This document shows, piece after piece, positions 44,771 to 53,487 of a stretch of 64,000 bases of DNA. Location of the stretch: contig CACXNA010000016.1 of assembly GCA_902768985.1 (NCBI GenBank), positions 105,584-169,583 of the forward strand. Direction: 5' to 3'. The position numbers and the translations under genes were made by a program. The stretch is from an uncultured Bacteroidia bacterium (GTDB taxonomy: Bacteria > Bacteroidota > Bacteroidia > Bacteroidales > UBA932). Under the pieces are notes generated by a model. That model was not told the DNA's origin. It saw only the letters and a program-made list of their open reading frames with translations, and did not search any database. Numbering within the stretch: the first letter of the stretch is position 1; every line of letters begins with the position of its first letter.

Positions 44771-47700
44771 GAGTATAACGGCTTGGACTTGGTTTCCGTG
44801 GGGAAGGAAGTGCTCGAGCGCTGGCAGAAACGCCACGCTTTTGAGCGTTCGCTGGCCCTGCGCGAAGGCGCCCCGGAGTTCATCTTTTTCGAAGGTCCGC
44901 CTTCCGCCAACGGCATGCCGGGCATCCACCACGTGATGGCCCGCTCCATCAAGGACGCCGTCTGCCGCTATAAGACGCAGGCCGGTTTCAAGGTGCGCCG
45001 CCGCGCCGGTTGGGACACCCACGGCCTCCCGGTCGAGCTGGGTGTGGAGAAGAAGCTCGGCATCACCAAGGAAGACATCGGCACGAAGATCTCCGTCGAG
45101 GACTACAACCGCACTTGCCGCGAAGAGGTGATGAAATATACCGCCGAGTGGCGCAACCTCACCGAGCGCATCGGCTACTGGGTTGACATGGACGACCCGT
45201 ACATCACCTACGACAACCGTTATATCGAAACGCTCTGGTATCTCCTGAAGGATATCTACGGCAAGGGCCTCCTTTATAAGGGCAAGAGCATCCAGCCGTA
45301 CAGCCCGGCCGCCGGCACGGGCCTGAGCACGCACGAACTCAACCAGCCGGGCTGCTACCGCGACGTCAAGGACACGACCTGCACGGTGCAGTTCAAAGTG
45401 GTGGGGGAGGAAGACCTCTATTTCCTCGCCTGGACCACGACCCCCTGGACCCTCGCTTCCAACACGGCGCTCTGCGTCGGCCCCAATATCGACTACGTCA
45501 AAGTCCGCTCCGAGAACCCTTACACCGGCACGCCCGCGACCTACATCGTCGCCGAGGCGCTCGTCGGCACGCTCTTTGGCGGCAAAGTTCCCTTCGAGGT
45601 CCTGCCCGGCAGCGTCAAGGGCCGCGACCTCGTGGGCATGCGCTACGAGCAGCTGATCCCCTGGTTCCAGCCGGACGGCGACGCCTTCCGCGTGATCCCC
45701 GGCGACTACGTCAGCACGGAGGAAGGTACGGGCATCGTCCACATTGCGCCGACCTTCGGCGCGGACGACGCCAAGGTGGCCCGCGCAGCGGGCATCGCCG
45801 CCCTGCAGGTCATCGACCGCAACGGCGATCCGCAGGCGCAGGTGGACCTGCAGGGCCGTTTCTTCCGCCTGGAAGACCTCGACCCGCAGTACGTTGCCAC
45901 GCACGTGAGCCCGGACTACGCCGAGTGGGCCGGCCGCTACGTGAAGAACGCCTACGACAGCTCCCTCGCGCCGGACGCCCCGACCCTCGACATCGACCTC
46001 TGCGTCATGCTCAAGGCCGCCGGCAAGGCGTTCAAGATCGAGAAGCACGTCCACTCCTACCCGCACTGCTGGCGCACCGACAAACCGGTGCTCTACTATC
46101 CGCTGGACAGCTGGTTCATCAAGACCACGGCCGTGCGCGAGCAGATGATGTCCCTGAACGAGCAGATCACCTGGAAGCCGGAATCCACCGGCACGGGCCG
46201 CTTCGGCAAATGGCTGGAGAACATCCAGGACTGGAACCTCAGCCGTAGCCGCTACTGGGGCACCCCGCTGCCCATCTGGCGCAGCGAGGACGGCAAGGAA
46301 GAGATCTGCATCGGCTCCGTCAAGGAGCTTTACGCTGAAATCGACAAGGCGGTCGCCGCCGGCTTCATGGCCGCGAACCCGCTGCGCGAGCGGGGCTTCG
46401 ACCCCGCCGATATGTCCAAGGAGAATTACGACAAGATCGATCTGCACCGTCCGTACGTGGACCAGATCTTCCTCGTCAGTCCCTCGGGCAAAAAGATGAC
46501 CCGCGAGACCGACCTCATCGACGTGTGGTTCGACTCCGGCGCCATGCCGTACGCCCAGACGGGCCTGCGCGGCATCGACAGCCCGGACTTCGGCTGCACG
46601 GCCGACTTCATCGCCGAAGGCGTCGACCAGACCCGCGGCTGGTTCTACACCCTGCACGCCATCCACACGATGGTCAGCGGCACGCCCGCCTTCAAGCGCG
46701 TGATCTCCAACGGCCTCGTGCTCGACAAGAAGGGTGAGAAGATGAGCAAGCGCCTGGGCAACGCCGTGGATCCCTTCCAGGCGATGGACAAATACGGCGC
46801 CGACGCGCTCCGCTGGTACATGATGACCAACGCCCAGCCCTGGGACAACCTCAAGTTCGACGAGGCGGGCGTGGAGGAAGTGCGCCGCAAGTTCTTCGGC
46901 ACGCTCTATAATTCCTATTCCGTCTTCGCGCTCTACGCGAATATCGACGGATTCGACCCGGCGGCCAAGGCCGTGCCCTACGAGCACCGGCCGATGTTCG
47001 ACCGCTGGATCATCAGTCGGCTGAACACCCTCGTGAAGGGTGTTGTGGCCGCCTACGAAGATTTCGACATCACCACGGCGGGTCGCCTGGTGCAGGATTT
47101 CGTCTGCGACGACCTGTCCAACTGGTACATCCGCCTGAATAAGAAGCGCCTTTGGGGTAAGGGCATGGGTGAGGACAAGCTCGCCGCCTACCAGACCCTC
47201 TACGAGGTGCTGAAGGGTGTCGCCCTGCTGGGCGCCCCGATCGCCCCGTTCTTCATGGAGCGCCTCTGGCTCGACCTCGTGCCGGACGCCGACTCGGTGC
47301 ACTACTGCCCGATGCCGACCTTCGAGCCCAACCGCGTGGACGAGGGCCTGGAGGAGAGCATGGGCTTCGCCCAGAAGGCTTCCTCGATGGTGCTGGCGCT
47401 GCGCAAGAAGGTGGGCATCAACGTCCGCAAGCCGCTGGCCAAGGTACTGGTCCCGGTGCTCGACGACACGGTCAAGGAGCACATCCAGCGCGTCAGCGAC
47501 ATCTTCCTGACGGAAGTGAATGTCAAGGAAATCGAGTTCCTGCACGATACCGTGGGCCTGATCACCAAGAAGATCAAGCCGAACTTCAAGACCCTCGGCA
47601 AGATCTACGGCAAGCAGATGAAGGAAATCGCCGCGGCCTTCGGCCAGCTCTCCCAGGAGGAGATCGCCGCCATCGAGCGCGCCGAGGCGGAGTATGTCCT

Positions 47701-48106
47701 GCACCTGCCATCCGGCGACGTCGCTCTGAACAAGGGCGACTACGAGATCAGCTCCGAGGACATGCCCGGCTGGCTCGTGGCCACCGAGGGCTCCCTCACG
47801 CTCGCCCTGGACATCGTCCAGACGCCGGAGCTGGTCCGCGAGGGCCACGCCCGCGAGCTCATCCATCCGATCCAGACCCTCCGCAAGGACAGCGGATTCG
47901 AGATCACGGACCGGATCGACACCGTCATCTATGCCGACGGCGCCGCCGCGGAGGAGATCCGCGCCGCCCTCGCCGAGCATGCAGAATATGTCGCCGCCCA
48001 GACCCTGTCGCGCTCCCTGGAGCTGAAGCCGCTCGCCGAAGCCCCGCAGGACGCCGCCGAAGTGGAATGGGGCGATGGTAAGATCCACATTACAGTCAAA
48101 AGATAA
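44759..48106 (+). CDS. ileS: Isoleucyl-tRNA synthetase
   Basis: 1115 aa, the long eukaryote-like type common in Bacteroidota. The class I HIGH-like motif is GPPSANGMPGIHH near residue 49 and KMSKS-like is KGEKMSKRLGN near 660. The editing CP1 domain contains WTTTPWTLASNTALCVG. The C-terminal anticodon-binding and extra alpha/beta domains are complete. It begins the ileS-dksA-lspA set. Confidence 0.98.
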   Translation: MTFKEYNGLDLVSVGKEVLERWQKRHAFERSLALREGAPEFIFFEGPPSANGMPGIHHVMARSIKDAVCRYKTQAGFKVRRRAGWDTHGLPVELGVEKKLGITKEDIGTKISVEDYNRTCREEVMKYTAEWRNLTERIGYWVDMDDPYITYDNRYIETLWYLLKDIYGKGLLYKGKSIQPYSPAAGTGLSTHELNQPGCYRDVKDTTCTVQFKVVGEEDLYFLAWTTTPWTLASNTALCVGPNIDYVKVRSENPYTGTPATYIVAEALVGTLFGGKVPFEVLPGSVKGRDLVGMRYEQLIPWFQPDGDAFRVIPGDYVSTEEGTGIVHIAPTFGADDAKVARAAGIAALQVIDRNGDPQAQVDLQGRFFRLEDLDPQYVATHVSPDYAEWAGRYVKNAYDSSLAPDAPTLDIDLCVMLKAAGKAFKIEKHVHSYPHCWRTDKPVLYYPLDSWFIKTTAVREQMMSLNEQITWKPESTGTGRFGKWLENIQDWNLSRSRYWGTPLPIWRSEDGKEEICIGSVKELYAEIDKAVAAGFMAANPLRERGFDPADMSKENYDKIDLHRPYVDQIFLVSPSGKKMTRETDLIDVWFDSGAMPYAQTGLRGIDSPDFGCTADFIAEGVDQTRGWFYTLHAIHTMVSGTPAFKRVISNGLVLDKKGEKMSKRLGNAVDPFQAMDKYGADALRWYMMTNAQPWDNLKFDEAGVEEVRRKFFGTLYNSYSVFALYANIDGFDPAAKAVPYEHRPMFDRWIISRLNTLVKGVVAAYEDFDITTAGRLVQDFVCDDLSNWYIRLNKKRLWGKGMGEDKLAAYQTLYEVLKGVALLGAPIAPFFMERLWLDLVPDADSVHYCPMPTFEPNRVDEGLEESMGFAQKASSMVLALRKKVGINVRKPLAKVLVPVLDDTVKEHIQRVSDIFLTEVNVKEIEFLHDTVGLITKKIKPNFKTLGKIYGKQMKEIAAAFGQLSQEEIAAIERAEAEYVLHLPSGDVALNKGDYEISSEDMPGWLVATEGSLTLALDIVQTPELVREGHARELIHPIQTLRKDSGFEITDRIDTVIYADGAAAEEIRAALAEHAEYVAAQTLSRSLELKPLAEAPQDAAEVEWGDGKIHITVKR

Positions 48107-48125
48107 TTAGTTAACCGTTCATAGT

Positions 48126-48536
48126 ATGGAAAAGACAGACCAAACTGCCAAGACCCGTTACTCGGATGCTGAACTCGCCGAGTTCAAAGTCATCATCGAA
48201 GAGAAACTCGCCAAAGCCAAGGCGGAATACAACACCCTCCGCCAGGTGGTGATGCATAACGGTACCAACGACATCGAGGACACGACGCCGTCCTTCCGGA
48301 CCGTCGAGGACGACGGTGCGTTCCAGCTTTCCAAGGAGGAGGCCAGCCAGATGGCCCAGCGCCAGTACAAGTTCATCCAGAACCTGGAGGCCGCGCTGGT
48401 GCGCATCGAGAACAAGACCTACGGCATCTGCCGCGTGACCGGGCAGCTCATTCCGAAGGAGCGCCTGCGCCTCGTCCCGCACGCCACCCTGACCGTCGAG
48501 GCCAAGGAAATGCTCGCCAAGCAGGGCAAGAACTAA
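48126..48536 (+). CDS. TraR/DksA family protein with a degenerate zinc finger
   Basis: 136 aa. The coiled coil (residues 15-90) is followed by YGICRVTGQLIPKERLRLVP, HATLTVEAKE, the DksA-type globular end. Only one cysteine is present in the whole protein, where classical DksA has four, so the zinc site is lost or replaced; this appears normal for Bacteroidota members. It may bind the RNA polymerase secondary channel. It is 19 bases after ileS and 6 before lspA. Confidence 0.92.
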   Translation: MEKTDQTAKTRYSDAELAEFKVIIEEKLAKAKAEYNTLRQVVMHNGTNDIEDTTPSFRTVEDDGAFQLSKEEASQMAQRQYKFIQNLEAALVRIENKTYGICRVTGQLIPKERLRLVPHATLTVEAKEMLAKQGKN

Positions 48537-48542
48537 CGGGAG

Positions 48543-49094
48543 ATGAAGCTGTCCCAAGGCAAACGGCTCCTGCTGCTGGGAGTCCTGCTCGTCGTCATTG
48601 ACCAGGTGATCAAGTACCTGGTCAAGACGAATATGGAGCTGGGCGAACAGATCTACGTGATCGGGCAGTGGTTCCGGCTTTCGTTCGTGGAGAACGAGGG
48701 CATGGCCTTCGGCATGGCTTTCGGCGGGCAGATCGGCAAGTTCCTGCTCTCGCTCTTCCGCATCGTGCTGAGCGGCGCGCTGATCTGGTGGATCCGCTCG
48801 CTGATCAAGAAAGGGGACACCCCGAAGGGGGTGCTGGTGGGCCTGACGCTCATCACGGCCGGCGCCATCGGCAACATCGTCGACAGCCTCTTCTATGGCC
48901 TGATCTGGGACTACGCGCCCTTCATGTTCGGCAAGGTGGTCGACATGTTCTTCTTCCCGATCATCCGGGACGGCGAGCGCGTGATCTTCTTCAGCCCGGT
49001 GTTCAACTTCGCCGATTCCTGCGTCACGGTCGGCGCCTTTTATCTATTGCTCTTCCAGTGGCGCTTCTTCATGGCCGACGAGAAGAAGCCGTAG
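48543..49094 (+). CDS. lspA: Lipoprotein signal peptidase (signal peptidase II)
   Basis: 183 aa with four hydrophobic helices. VIDQVIKYLVK, the catalytic aspartates in ITAGAIGNIVDSLFYG and FNFADSCVTVG are diagnostic. It removes signal peptides from prolipoproteins such as several encoded here. Confidence 0.96.
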   Translation: MKLSQGKRLLLLGVLLVVIDQVIKYLVKTNMELGEQIYVIGQWFRLSFVENEGMAFGMAFGGQIGKFLLSLFRIVLSGALIWWIRSLIKKGDTPKGVLVGLTLITAGAIGNIVDSLFYGLIWDYAPFMFGKVVDMFFFPIIRDGERVIFFSPVFNFADSCVTVGAFYLLLFQWRFFMADEKKP

Positions 49095-49124
49095 CCGTCA
49101 TTCGCCGGCCTGACCGGCGAATCC
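49095..49124. repeat. GTCATTC-headed palindrome (REP-like) after lspA
   Basis: CCGTC, then ATTCGCCGG and CCGGCGAAT arms around CCTGA. It is nearly identical to 55830-55859, differing mainly in the loop. It could also act as the lspA terminator, although only a short T run follows. Confidence 0.65.
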
Positions 49125-49136
49125 ATATATTTTTGC

Positions 49137-49144
49137 TAATTTTG
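49137..49144 (+). promoter_or_regulatory. -7 promoter element of tRNA-Ser(TGA)
   Basis: TAATTTTG, 12 bases before the tRNA 5' end. Confidence 0.6.
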
Positions 49145-49156
49145 CAGTCCCAATCC

Positions 49157-49241
49157 GGAGGTGTGGCCGAGTGGTCGATGGCGGCAGTCTTGAAAACTGT
49201 TGAACGGCAACGTTCCGGGGGTTCGAATCCCTCCGCCTCCG
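49157..49241 (+). tRNA. tRNA-Ser (anticodon TGA)
   Basis: 85 bases, with the long variable arm of class II tRNAs. Acceptor GGAGGTG pairs with CGCCTCC; the anticodon loop reads CTTGAAA; the T loop reads GGTTCGAATCC. Discriminator G; the CCA is not encoded. Confidence 0.95.
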
Positions 49242-49245
49242 CATA

Positions 49246-49274
49246 AGAAGCAGCGCAAACGCGCTGCTTCTTTT
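49246..49274 (+). terminator. Terminator of tRNA-Ser(TGA)
   Basis: AGAAGCAGCGC and GCGCTGCTTCT pair around AAAC and are followed by TTT. Confidence 0.85.
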
Positions 49275-49695
49275 CGCTCCGGCGTCGGGATTGGCGCTTC
49301 GCGCCTCCCGATCGATCCCCCTGCACCCCCAGGGGACGGGGGAAAGGGTTCCCCCGCCTCGCTTCGCGAGCCCCCTTCTGTCGGCCTTCGGCCTCCGAGT
49401 CGTCAGAACTGCCTCGCGGGAACCAAAGGCGTACAAATGGGGAAGGTCTAATTCCAGGCCCGACACCTTTCCCGGGAAAAACCGCTCTGGCTATCGTGAA
49501 AGCCGGAATCTGCGGGGAAGGTCTGACACCTATAATGAAACCTTCCCCAGAAAAGGGTTTTCGGCCGGAGGGCTCCGAGAATTTAAAAATCGATGAAATT
49601 ACGTGCCGCAAGCCATAGCTATCGCTCCTGCGCCTTCCCCACCCGCTGCGTAGCTATTAAATAGCACAGAATCCCACACTCGCCGCTTCCCTAAA
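49275..49695. other. Noncoding region with many short inverted repeats
   Basis: About 420 bases between the tRNA terminator and the icd-side hairpins with no credible gene; open frames here are shadows of the tRNA. It holds GCGC/CTCGCTTCGCGAG/TCGGCCTTCGGCC mini-hairpins and two copies of GGGGAAGGTCT (49439 and 49514), each at the left of a larger hairpin closing with ACC..TTCCC. I see no promoter. Confidence 0.6.
49439..49548. repeat. Two related hairpins with direct repeat GGGGAAGGTCT
   Basis: GGGGAAGGTCT at 49439-49449 and 49514-49524 (period 75). Each is followed by GACACC and a closing arm; the second closes perfectly as ACCTTCCCC at 49540-49548. Confidence 0.6.
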
Positions 49696-49735
49696 ATGCA
49701 AGTAGCCTGCCGAAATCCCGGCAGGCTACTTGCAT
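49696..49735 (-). terminator. Strong hairpin downstream of icd (second of two)
   Basis: A perfect 17-bp stem (ATGCAAGTAGCCTGCCG with its complement). On the minus strand it is followed by TTTTAG, so it can act as a terminator for icd. Confidence 0.7.
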
Positions 49736-49749
49736 ATTTGGCCATTTTT

Positions 49750-49785
49750 GCGAGTAGCCTGTCCATTATCTGACAGGCTTCTCGC
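49750..49785 (-). terminator. Hairpin immediately downstream of icd (first of two)
   Basis: GCGAGTAGCCTGTC and GACAGGCTTCTCGC pair with one mismatch. Its core is related to the next hairpin (shared AGTAGCCTG). On the minus strand a run of A follows rather than T. Confidence 0.6.
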
Positions 49786-49791
49786 AGTGTG

Positions 49792-51003
49792 TTACGCGGC
49801 GAGCCGCTTCTCCAGCCGCTCGCGGATGGCCGCGATGAACTGGGCGGAGTTAGCCGGCTTGGGGGTGATGCCCTCCATCAGACCCACGAGGTCCTTGGTG
49901 GCGATGCCCTCACCGAGGGTGTCGAAGCACGCGGCCTCCAGCTCGTCCGCAAAGCGGACCAGCTCCTGCAGGCCGTCCTTGACGCCGCGCTGGCGCAGGG
50001 CGCCGCTCCAGGCGAAGATCGTGGCCATCGGGTTGGTGGACGTCTCCTCACCCTGCAGATACTTATAATAGTGGCGCGTCACGGTGCCGTGGGCGGCCTC
50101 GTACTCGTAGTTGCCGTCCGGGCTGACGAGCACGCTAGTCATCATGGCGAGCGAGCCGAAGGCCGTCGAGACCATGTCGCTCATCACGTCGCCGTCGTAG
50201 TTCTTGCAGGCCCAGATGAATCCACCCTTGCTGCGGATCACGCGCGCGACCGCGTCGTCGATCAGCGTATAGAAATAGGTGATGCCGAGCTCCTCGAAGC
50301 GGGCCTTGTACTCCTGGAAGACCTCGTCGAAGATCTCGCGGAAGCGGGCGTCGTAGGTCTTGGAGATGGTGTCCTTGGTGGAGAACCAGAGGTCTTGCTT
50401 CGTGTCGGTGGCGTACTTGAAGCACGCGTGCGCGAAGGAGCGGATGGACGCGTCGGTGTTGTGCATGCCCTGGATGACGCCCGGGCCCTTGAAGGCCTGG
50501 ATCGTCACCTCCTGATGGCTGCCGTCCGCGCCGTCGAAGACGAGCTTCGCCGTGCCCGGGCCGCCGGCCTTCAGCTCAACGCTCTTGTAGACGTCGCCGT
50601 AGGCATGGCGGGCGATGGTGATGGGCTTCTCCCAGTTTTTGACCACGGGATGGATGGTCGGGATGGTGATGGGCGCGCGGAAGACCGTGCCGTCCAGGAT
50701 GGAGCGGATGGTGCCGTTGGGGCTCTTCCACATCTGGTGGAGCTTATACTCCGTCATGCGCTGCGCGTTGGGCGTGATGGTGGCGCACTTGACGCCCACG
50801 CCGTACTTCTTGCAGGCCTGGGCGGCGTCAATGGTGATCTGGTCGCCGGTCTCATCGCGCTTGGGGAGGCCGAGGTCGTAGTATTCCACCTTCAGGTCCA
50901 CGAAAGGCAGGATGAGCTCATCCTTGATCATCTTCCAGAGGATCCTGGTCATCTCGTCGCCGTCCATCTCTACGAGCGGCGTGGTCATCTGTATCTTTTT
51001 CAT
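49792..51003 (-). CDS. icd: NADP-dependent isocitrate dehydrogenase, eukaryote-like
   Basis: 403 aa. It converts isocitrate to 2-oxoglutarate, the biosynthetic TCA branch. The N-terminal VEMDGDEMTRILWKMIKDEL and the C-terminal YEAAHGTVTRHYYKYLQGEE plus STNPMATIFAW are those of the dimeric NADP enzyme found in animals and many Bacteroidota, not the E. coli type. The start MKKIQMTTPLVEM follows a weak TATCTTTA box near 51030-51040. Confidence 0.97.
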   Translation of the reverse strand: MKKIQMTTPLVEMDGDEMTRILWKMIKDELILPFVDLKVEYYDLGLPKRDETGDQITIDAAQACKKYGVGVKCATITPNAQRMTEYKLHQMWKSPNGTIRSILDGTVFRAPITIPTIHPVVKNWEKPITIARHAYGDVYKSVELKAGGPGTAKLVFDGADGSHQEVTIQAFKGPGVIQGMHNTDASIRSFAHACFKYATDTKQDLWFSTKDTISKTYDARFREIFDEVFQEYKARFEELGITYFYTLIDDAVARVIRSKGGFIWACKNYDGDVMSDMVSTAFGSLAMMTSVLVSPDGNYEYEAAHGTVTRHYYKYLQGEETSTNPMATIFAWSGALRQRGVKDGLQELVRFADELEAACFDTLGEGIATKDLVGLMEGITPKPANSAQFIAAIRERLEKRLAA

Positions 51004-51060
51004 ATCAATGGTTTATTCAAAAAAGGCCGATAAAGATAGAGAAATAATCTGAAAACTGAA

Positions 51061-51096
51061 ATAGAGGCGCCCGGGAGCGATCCCGGACGCCTCTAT
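51061..51096 (-). terminator. Terminator of the outer-membrane barrel gene
   Basis: A long hairpin (ATAGAGGCG ... CGCCTCTAT, with an inner CCGGGA/TCCCGG) lies just downstream of the minus-strand gene at 51120 and before icd. Confidence 0.75.
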
Positions 51097-51119
51097 CCTT
51101 ATTTCACAAACCTATGGAC

Positions 51120-51761
51120 CTAGAAGAGGAAGGCGACACCGGCCGTCAAGCGGGTGTTCTTTCGGGAGACGCCTTCGGTGGTGCCGATGTAGCGGTTGAG
51201 CATGCCCCAGTCGTAGCCGACGTTGAAGCGGATCATGTCCGCAATCTCGAAGCCGAGACCGGCGCCGAGCAGGATGTCGAAGCGGCCGTAGCCGTCGTTG
51301 TTGTAGTTGTCCACGGTGGAACCGGCGCTGATCCCAAGGACGGTGCCGTTGTACACCGTCGTGGAGGCGAGGCCGATGGCTGCGGTCGGGCCGGCATAGG
51401 CGAAGACGCGGAAGCCGTCGGTGAGCTCAGCGCCGAAGCTGAAGGTCAGAGGAACATTGATATAATGCTCGGTGATCTTGCCGCTGACGTTGGCCACGCC
51501 GCCGATGTTGGTGGCGTCGCCCTTGGTGAGGAACTCATAGTAGACGCCCGGCGTGAAGTTCAGGCCGCTCACCACGGGGATGGTGTAGCCGAAGCCGGCG
51601 TAGAAGCCGTTGAGGGCGGTGTTGCTGGGATCTGCGTTCTTGCTGAGTTTGTAAGATTCGACGGAGTTGACGTAGCCGGCGCCGATGCTCATCTGAGCGT
51701 TGGCCTGCGTGCCGGCGAGCAGCAGAAGTGCTGCACTGAGAATCACGGTAAACTTTTTCAT
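51120..51761 (-). CDS. Small outer-membrane beta-barrel protein
   Basis: 213 aa. The signal peptide MKKFTVILSAALLLLAGTQA is cleaved after NAQ. The mature part alternates Gly/aromatic strands (SIGAGYVNSVESYKL, GFYAGFGYTIPVVSGLNFTP, RLTAGVAFLF), ending in Phe, as an 8-stranded OmpW/PorT-type barrel does. Function unknown; commonly abundant surface proteins in the group. Confidence 0.85.
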   Translation of the reverse strand: MKKFTVILSAALLLLAGTQANAQMSIGAGYVNSVESYKLSKNADPSNTALNGFYAGFGYTIPVVSGLNFTPGVYYEFLTKGDATNIGGVANVSGKITEHYINVPLTFSFGAELTDGFRVFAYAGPTAAIGLASTTVYNGTVLGISAGSTVDNYNNDGYGRFDILLGAGLGFEIADMIRFNVGYDWGMLNRYIGTTEGVSRKNTRLTAGVAFLF

Positions 51762-51828
51762 ACGTATTTATGATAATATTGTATTGTGTACATAATAAGA
51801 TGATCCTTCCCCGCGGAATGTTGCATCC

Positions 51829-51858
51829 TTTGCGAATGCGGAAAATAATGTACCTTTG
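51829..51858 (+). promoter_or_regulatory. MATE transporter promoter (-33/-7)
   Basis: TTTG at 51829-51832, 18 bases, TACCTTTG at 51851-51858, 17 bases before the ATG. Confidence 0.75.
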
Positions 51859-51875
51859 CACCGGTTTTTCCGAAT

Positions 51876-53210
51876 ATGAGATACGGCTCGCTGACCAAAC
51901 TCCTTGTCTCCCTGGCATTGCCCATTTTCATCGACACGCTGCTTGTCATGACCCTGGGCGCGGCCGACACGTTCATGCTCAGCCGGTACTCGGATGAGAG
52001 CGTGGCGGCCGTGGGGCTCGTCAACCAGCTGGTCAACATCGTCTTCATTATCTTCCAGGTCATCTCGATGGCCACTTCCATCCTCTGCTCCCAGTATGTG
52101 GGGGCGGGGCAGCGCGACCGGGTGCTGCAGGTGATGGGGATCTCAGTCCTGTTCAATCTCATCCTCGGGATGGGGTTCAGCATGTTCCTGCACGGCAAAG
52201 CCGCGCACCTGCTGGGCATGATGGGCGTCCGGGAAGAACTGTACGCGCAGAGTTTCACATACATGCGCACCGTGGGCGCGTTCGCCTTCTTCCAGGCCGT
52301 GTCGCTGTCGGCGGCGGCCGCCTTGCGGAGTGTCGACATGGCGTATTATCCCATGTACGTGTCCGGGCTGGTCAATGTCATCAACATCCTCGGCAACTAT
52401 GCGCTCATCTTCGGTAAGTTCGGCCTGCCGGCGCTGGGCGTGCAGGGCGCAGCCATCTCGACGGTGCTCTGCCGCGGGCTGTCCTCGGCGCTGCTGCTGT
52501 TCCTGCTTTTCCGCAAATACATCGTGCACCTGCCCAAGGGGTTGTTCCGTCCGTTCCCCTGGCAGGAGGCGGGCAAGCTATTCAAGGTGGGCATCCCGTC
52601 GGCCGGTGAGCAGATGTCCTACAGCCTATCGATGGTCGTCGTGACCTACTTCATCAATTTCCTGGGGAATGACGAACTGGCCACGCGCACCTATGCCCAG
52701 ACCATCACCATGTTTGTGTACCTGTTCTCGATGGCCGCGGCGCAGGGCGGCGCCATCGTGATCGGGCACCTGACCGGCATGAAGAAATACGAAGCCGCTT
52801 TCGCGCTGGGCCGCAGGGTGCTGCGCGTGTCGGTAGCCGTCACGTTCGTGCTCTCTTTTCTTACCGCCTGTTTCGGGCATACCATCTACTCCCTGCTGAG
52901 TGACAACGAGCACATCATCCGCCTGGGCGCCATCGTGCTCTGGGTCGATATCATGGTCGAGGTGGGTCGGGCCATCAATCTGTTCGCCGTGAACTCGCTG
53001 CGTGCGGCCGGAGACATCTATTATCCCGTGACTGTCGGCATCATCGTCTGCTGGACCGTAACCGTGGGTGGCAGCTGGCTGCTGGGCATCGGCCTCCATG
53101 GCGGCCTCATCGCCCTGTGGTGCGCCCTGGTCCTCGACGAATGCACCCGCGGCATCATCTTCATCCGCCGCTGGAAATCCCGCAAGTGGACCGCCAAGTC
53201 GCTGGTATAA
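51876..53210 (+). CDS. MATE family efflux transporter
   Basis: 444 aa with about 12 hydrophobic helices in two similar halves. LALPIFIDTLLVMTLGAADT and PSAGEQMSYSLSMVVVTYFI are the matching starts of each half. It exports cationic compounds with Na+ or H+. The tRNA-Val gene converges on it and shares the terminator at 53214-53244. Confidence 0.93.
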   Translation: MRYGSLTKLLVSLALPIFIDTLLVMTLGAADTFMLSRYSDESVAAVGLVNQLVNIVFIIFQVISMATSILCSQYVGAGQRDRVLQVMGISVLFNLILGMGFSMFLHGKAAHLLGMMGVREELYAQSFTYMRTVGAFAFFQAVSLSAAAALRSVDMAYYPMYVSGLVNVINILGNYALIFGKFGLPALGVQGAAISTVLCRGLSSALLLFLLFRKYIVHLPKGLFRPFPWQEAGKLFKVGIPSAGEQMSYSLSMVVVTYFINFLGNDELATRTYAQTITMFVYLFSMAAAQGGAIVIGHLTGMKKYEAAFALGRRVLRVSVAVTFVLSFLTACFGHTIYSLLSDNEHIIRLGAIVLWVDIMVEVGRAINLFAVNSLRAAGDIYYPVTVGIIVCWTVTVGGSWLLGIGLHGGLIALWCALVLDECTRGIIFIRRWKSRKWTAKSLV

Positions 53211-53213
53211 TCA

Positions 53214-53244
53214 AAAAGCCGTCAGCAATTTGCTGACGGCTTTT
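53214..53244. terminator. Bidirectional terminator between the MATE gene and tRNA-Val
   Basis: AAAAGCCGTCAGCAA and TTGCTGACGGCTTTT form a 15-bp inverted repeat around one base, with A run on the left and T run on the right. Confidence 0.9.
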
Positions 53245-53246
53245 GG

Positions 53247-53321
53247 TAGGGACGATCGGGGTCGAACCGATGACCTCTTGAATGTGACTCAAGCGCTCTG
53301 AACCAACTGAGCTACGCCCCT
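53247..53321 (-). tRNA. tRNA-Val (anticodon CAC)
   Basis: 75 bases. Acceptor AGGGGCG pairs with CGTCCCT (one G-U); anticodon stem CTTGA/TCAAG with loop GTCACAT gives anticodon CAC. Discriminator A followed by an encoded CCA (53244-53246), unlike the two tRNA-Ser genes in this window. Position 32 is G, which is unusual. Confidence 0.88.
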
Positions 53322-53338
53322 GTCTCACTTTGGGAATG

Positions 53339-53370
53339 CAAAAATAGACCATTTTTTAGATAATCGCAAA
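53339..53370 (-). promoter_or_regulatory. tRNA-Val promoter (-33/-7)
   Basis: On the minus strand TTTG (53370-53367), 20 bases, TATTTTTG (53346-53339). Confidence 0.75.
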
Positions 53371-53378
53371 TTTTTTCA

Positions 53379-53386
53379 TACCTTTG
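53379..53386 (+). promoter_or_regulatory. -7 promoter element of tRNA-Ser(CGA)
   Basis: TACCTTTG, 16 bases before the tRNA 5' end, divergent from the tRNA-Val promoter. Confidence 0.65.
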
Positions 53387-53402
53387 CATTCCCCAATCGA
53401 CT

Positions 53403-53487
53403 GGTGAGTTGTCCGAGTGGTTGAAGGAGCCTGCCTCGAAAACAGGTGTACGGCAACGTACCGGGGGTTCGAATCCCTCACTCACCG
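53403..53487 (+). tRNA. tRNA-Ser (anticodon CGA)
   Basis: 85 bases, class II with long variable arm. Acceptor GGTGAGT pairs with ACTCACC; anticodon loop CTCGAAA. The last anticodon-stem pair is a C-A mismatch. Its 3' end is duplicated 196 bases downstream. Confidence 0.95.

Noticed and set aside
49069-49611. 180-aa open frame across tRNA-Ser(TGA)
   Set aside because: It reads through the tRNA on the opposite strand (the familiar EGFEPPERCRS shadow) and has no motif beyond that.
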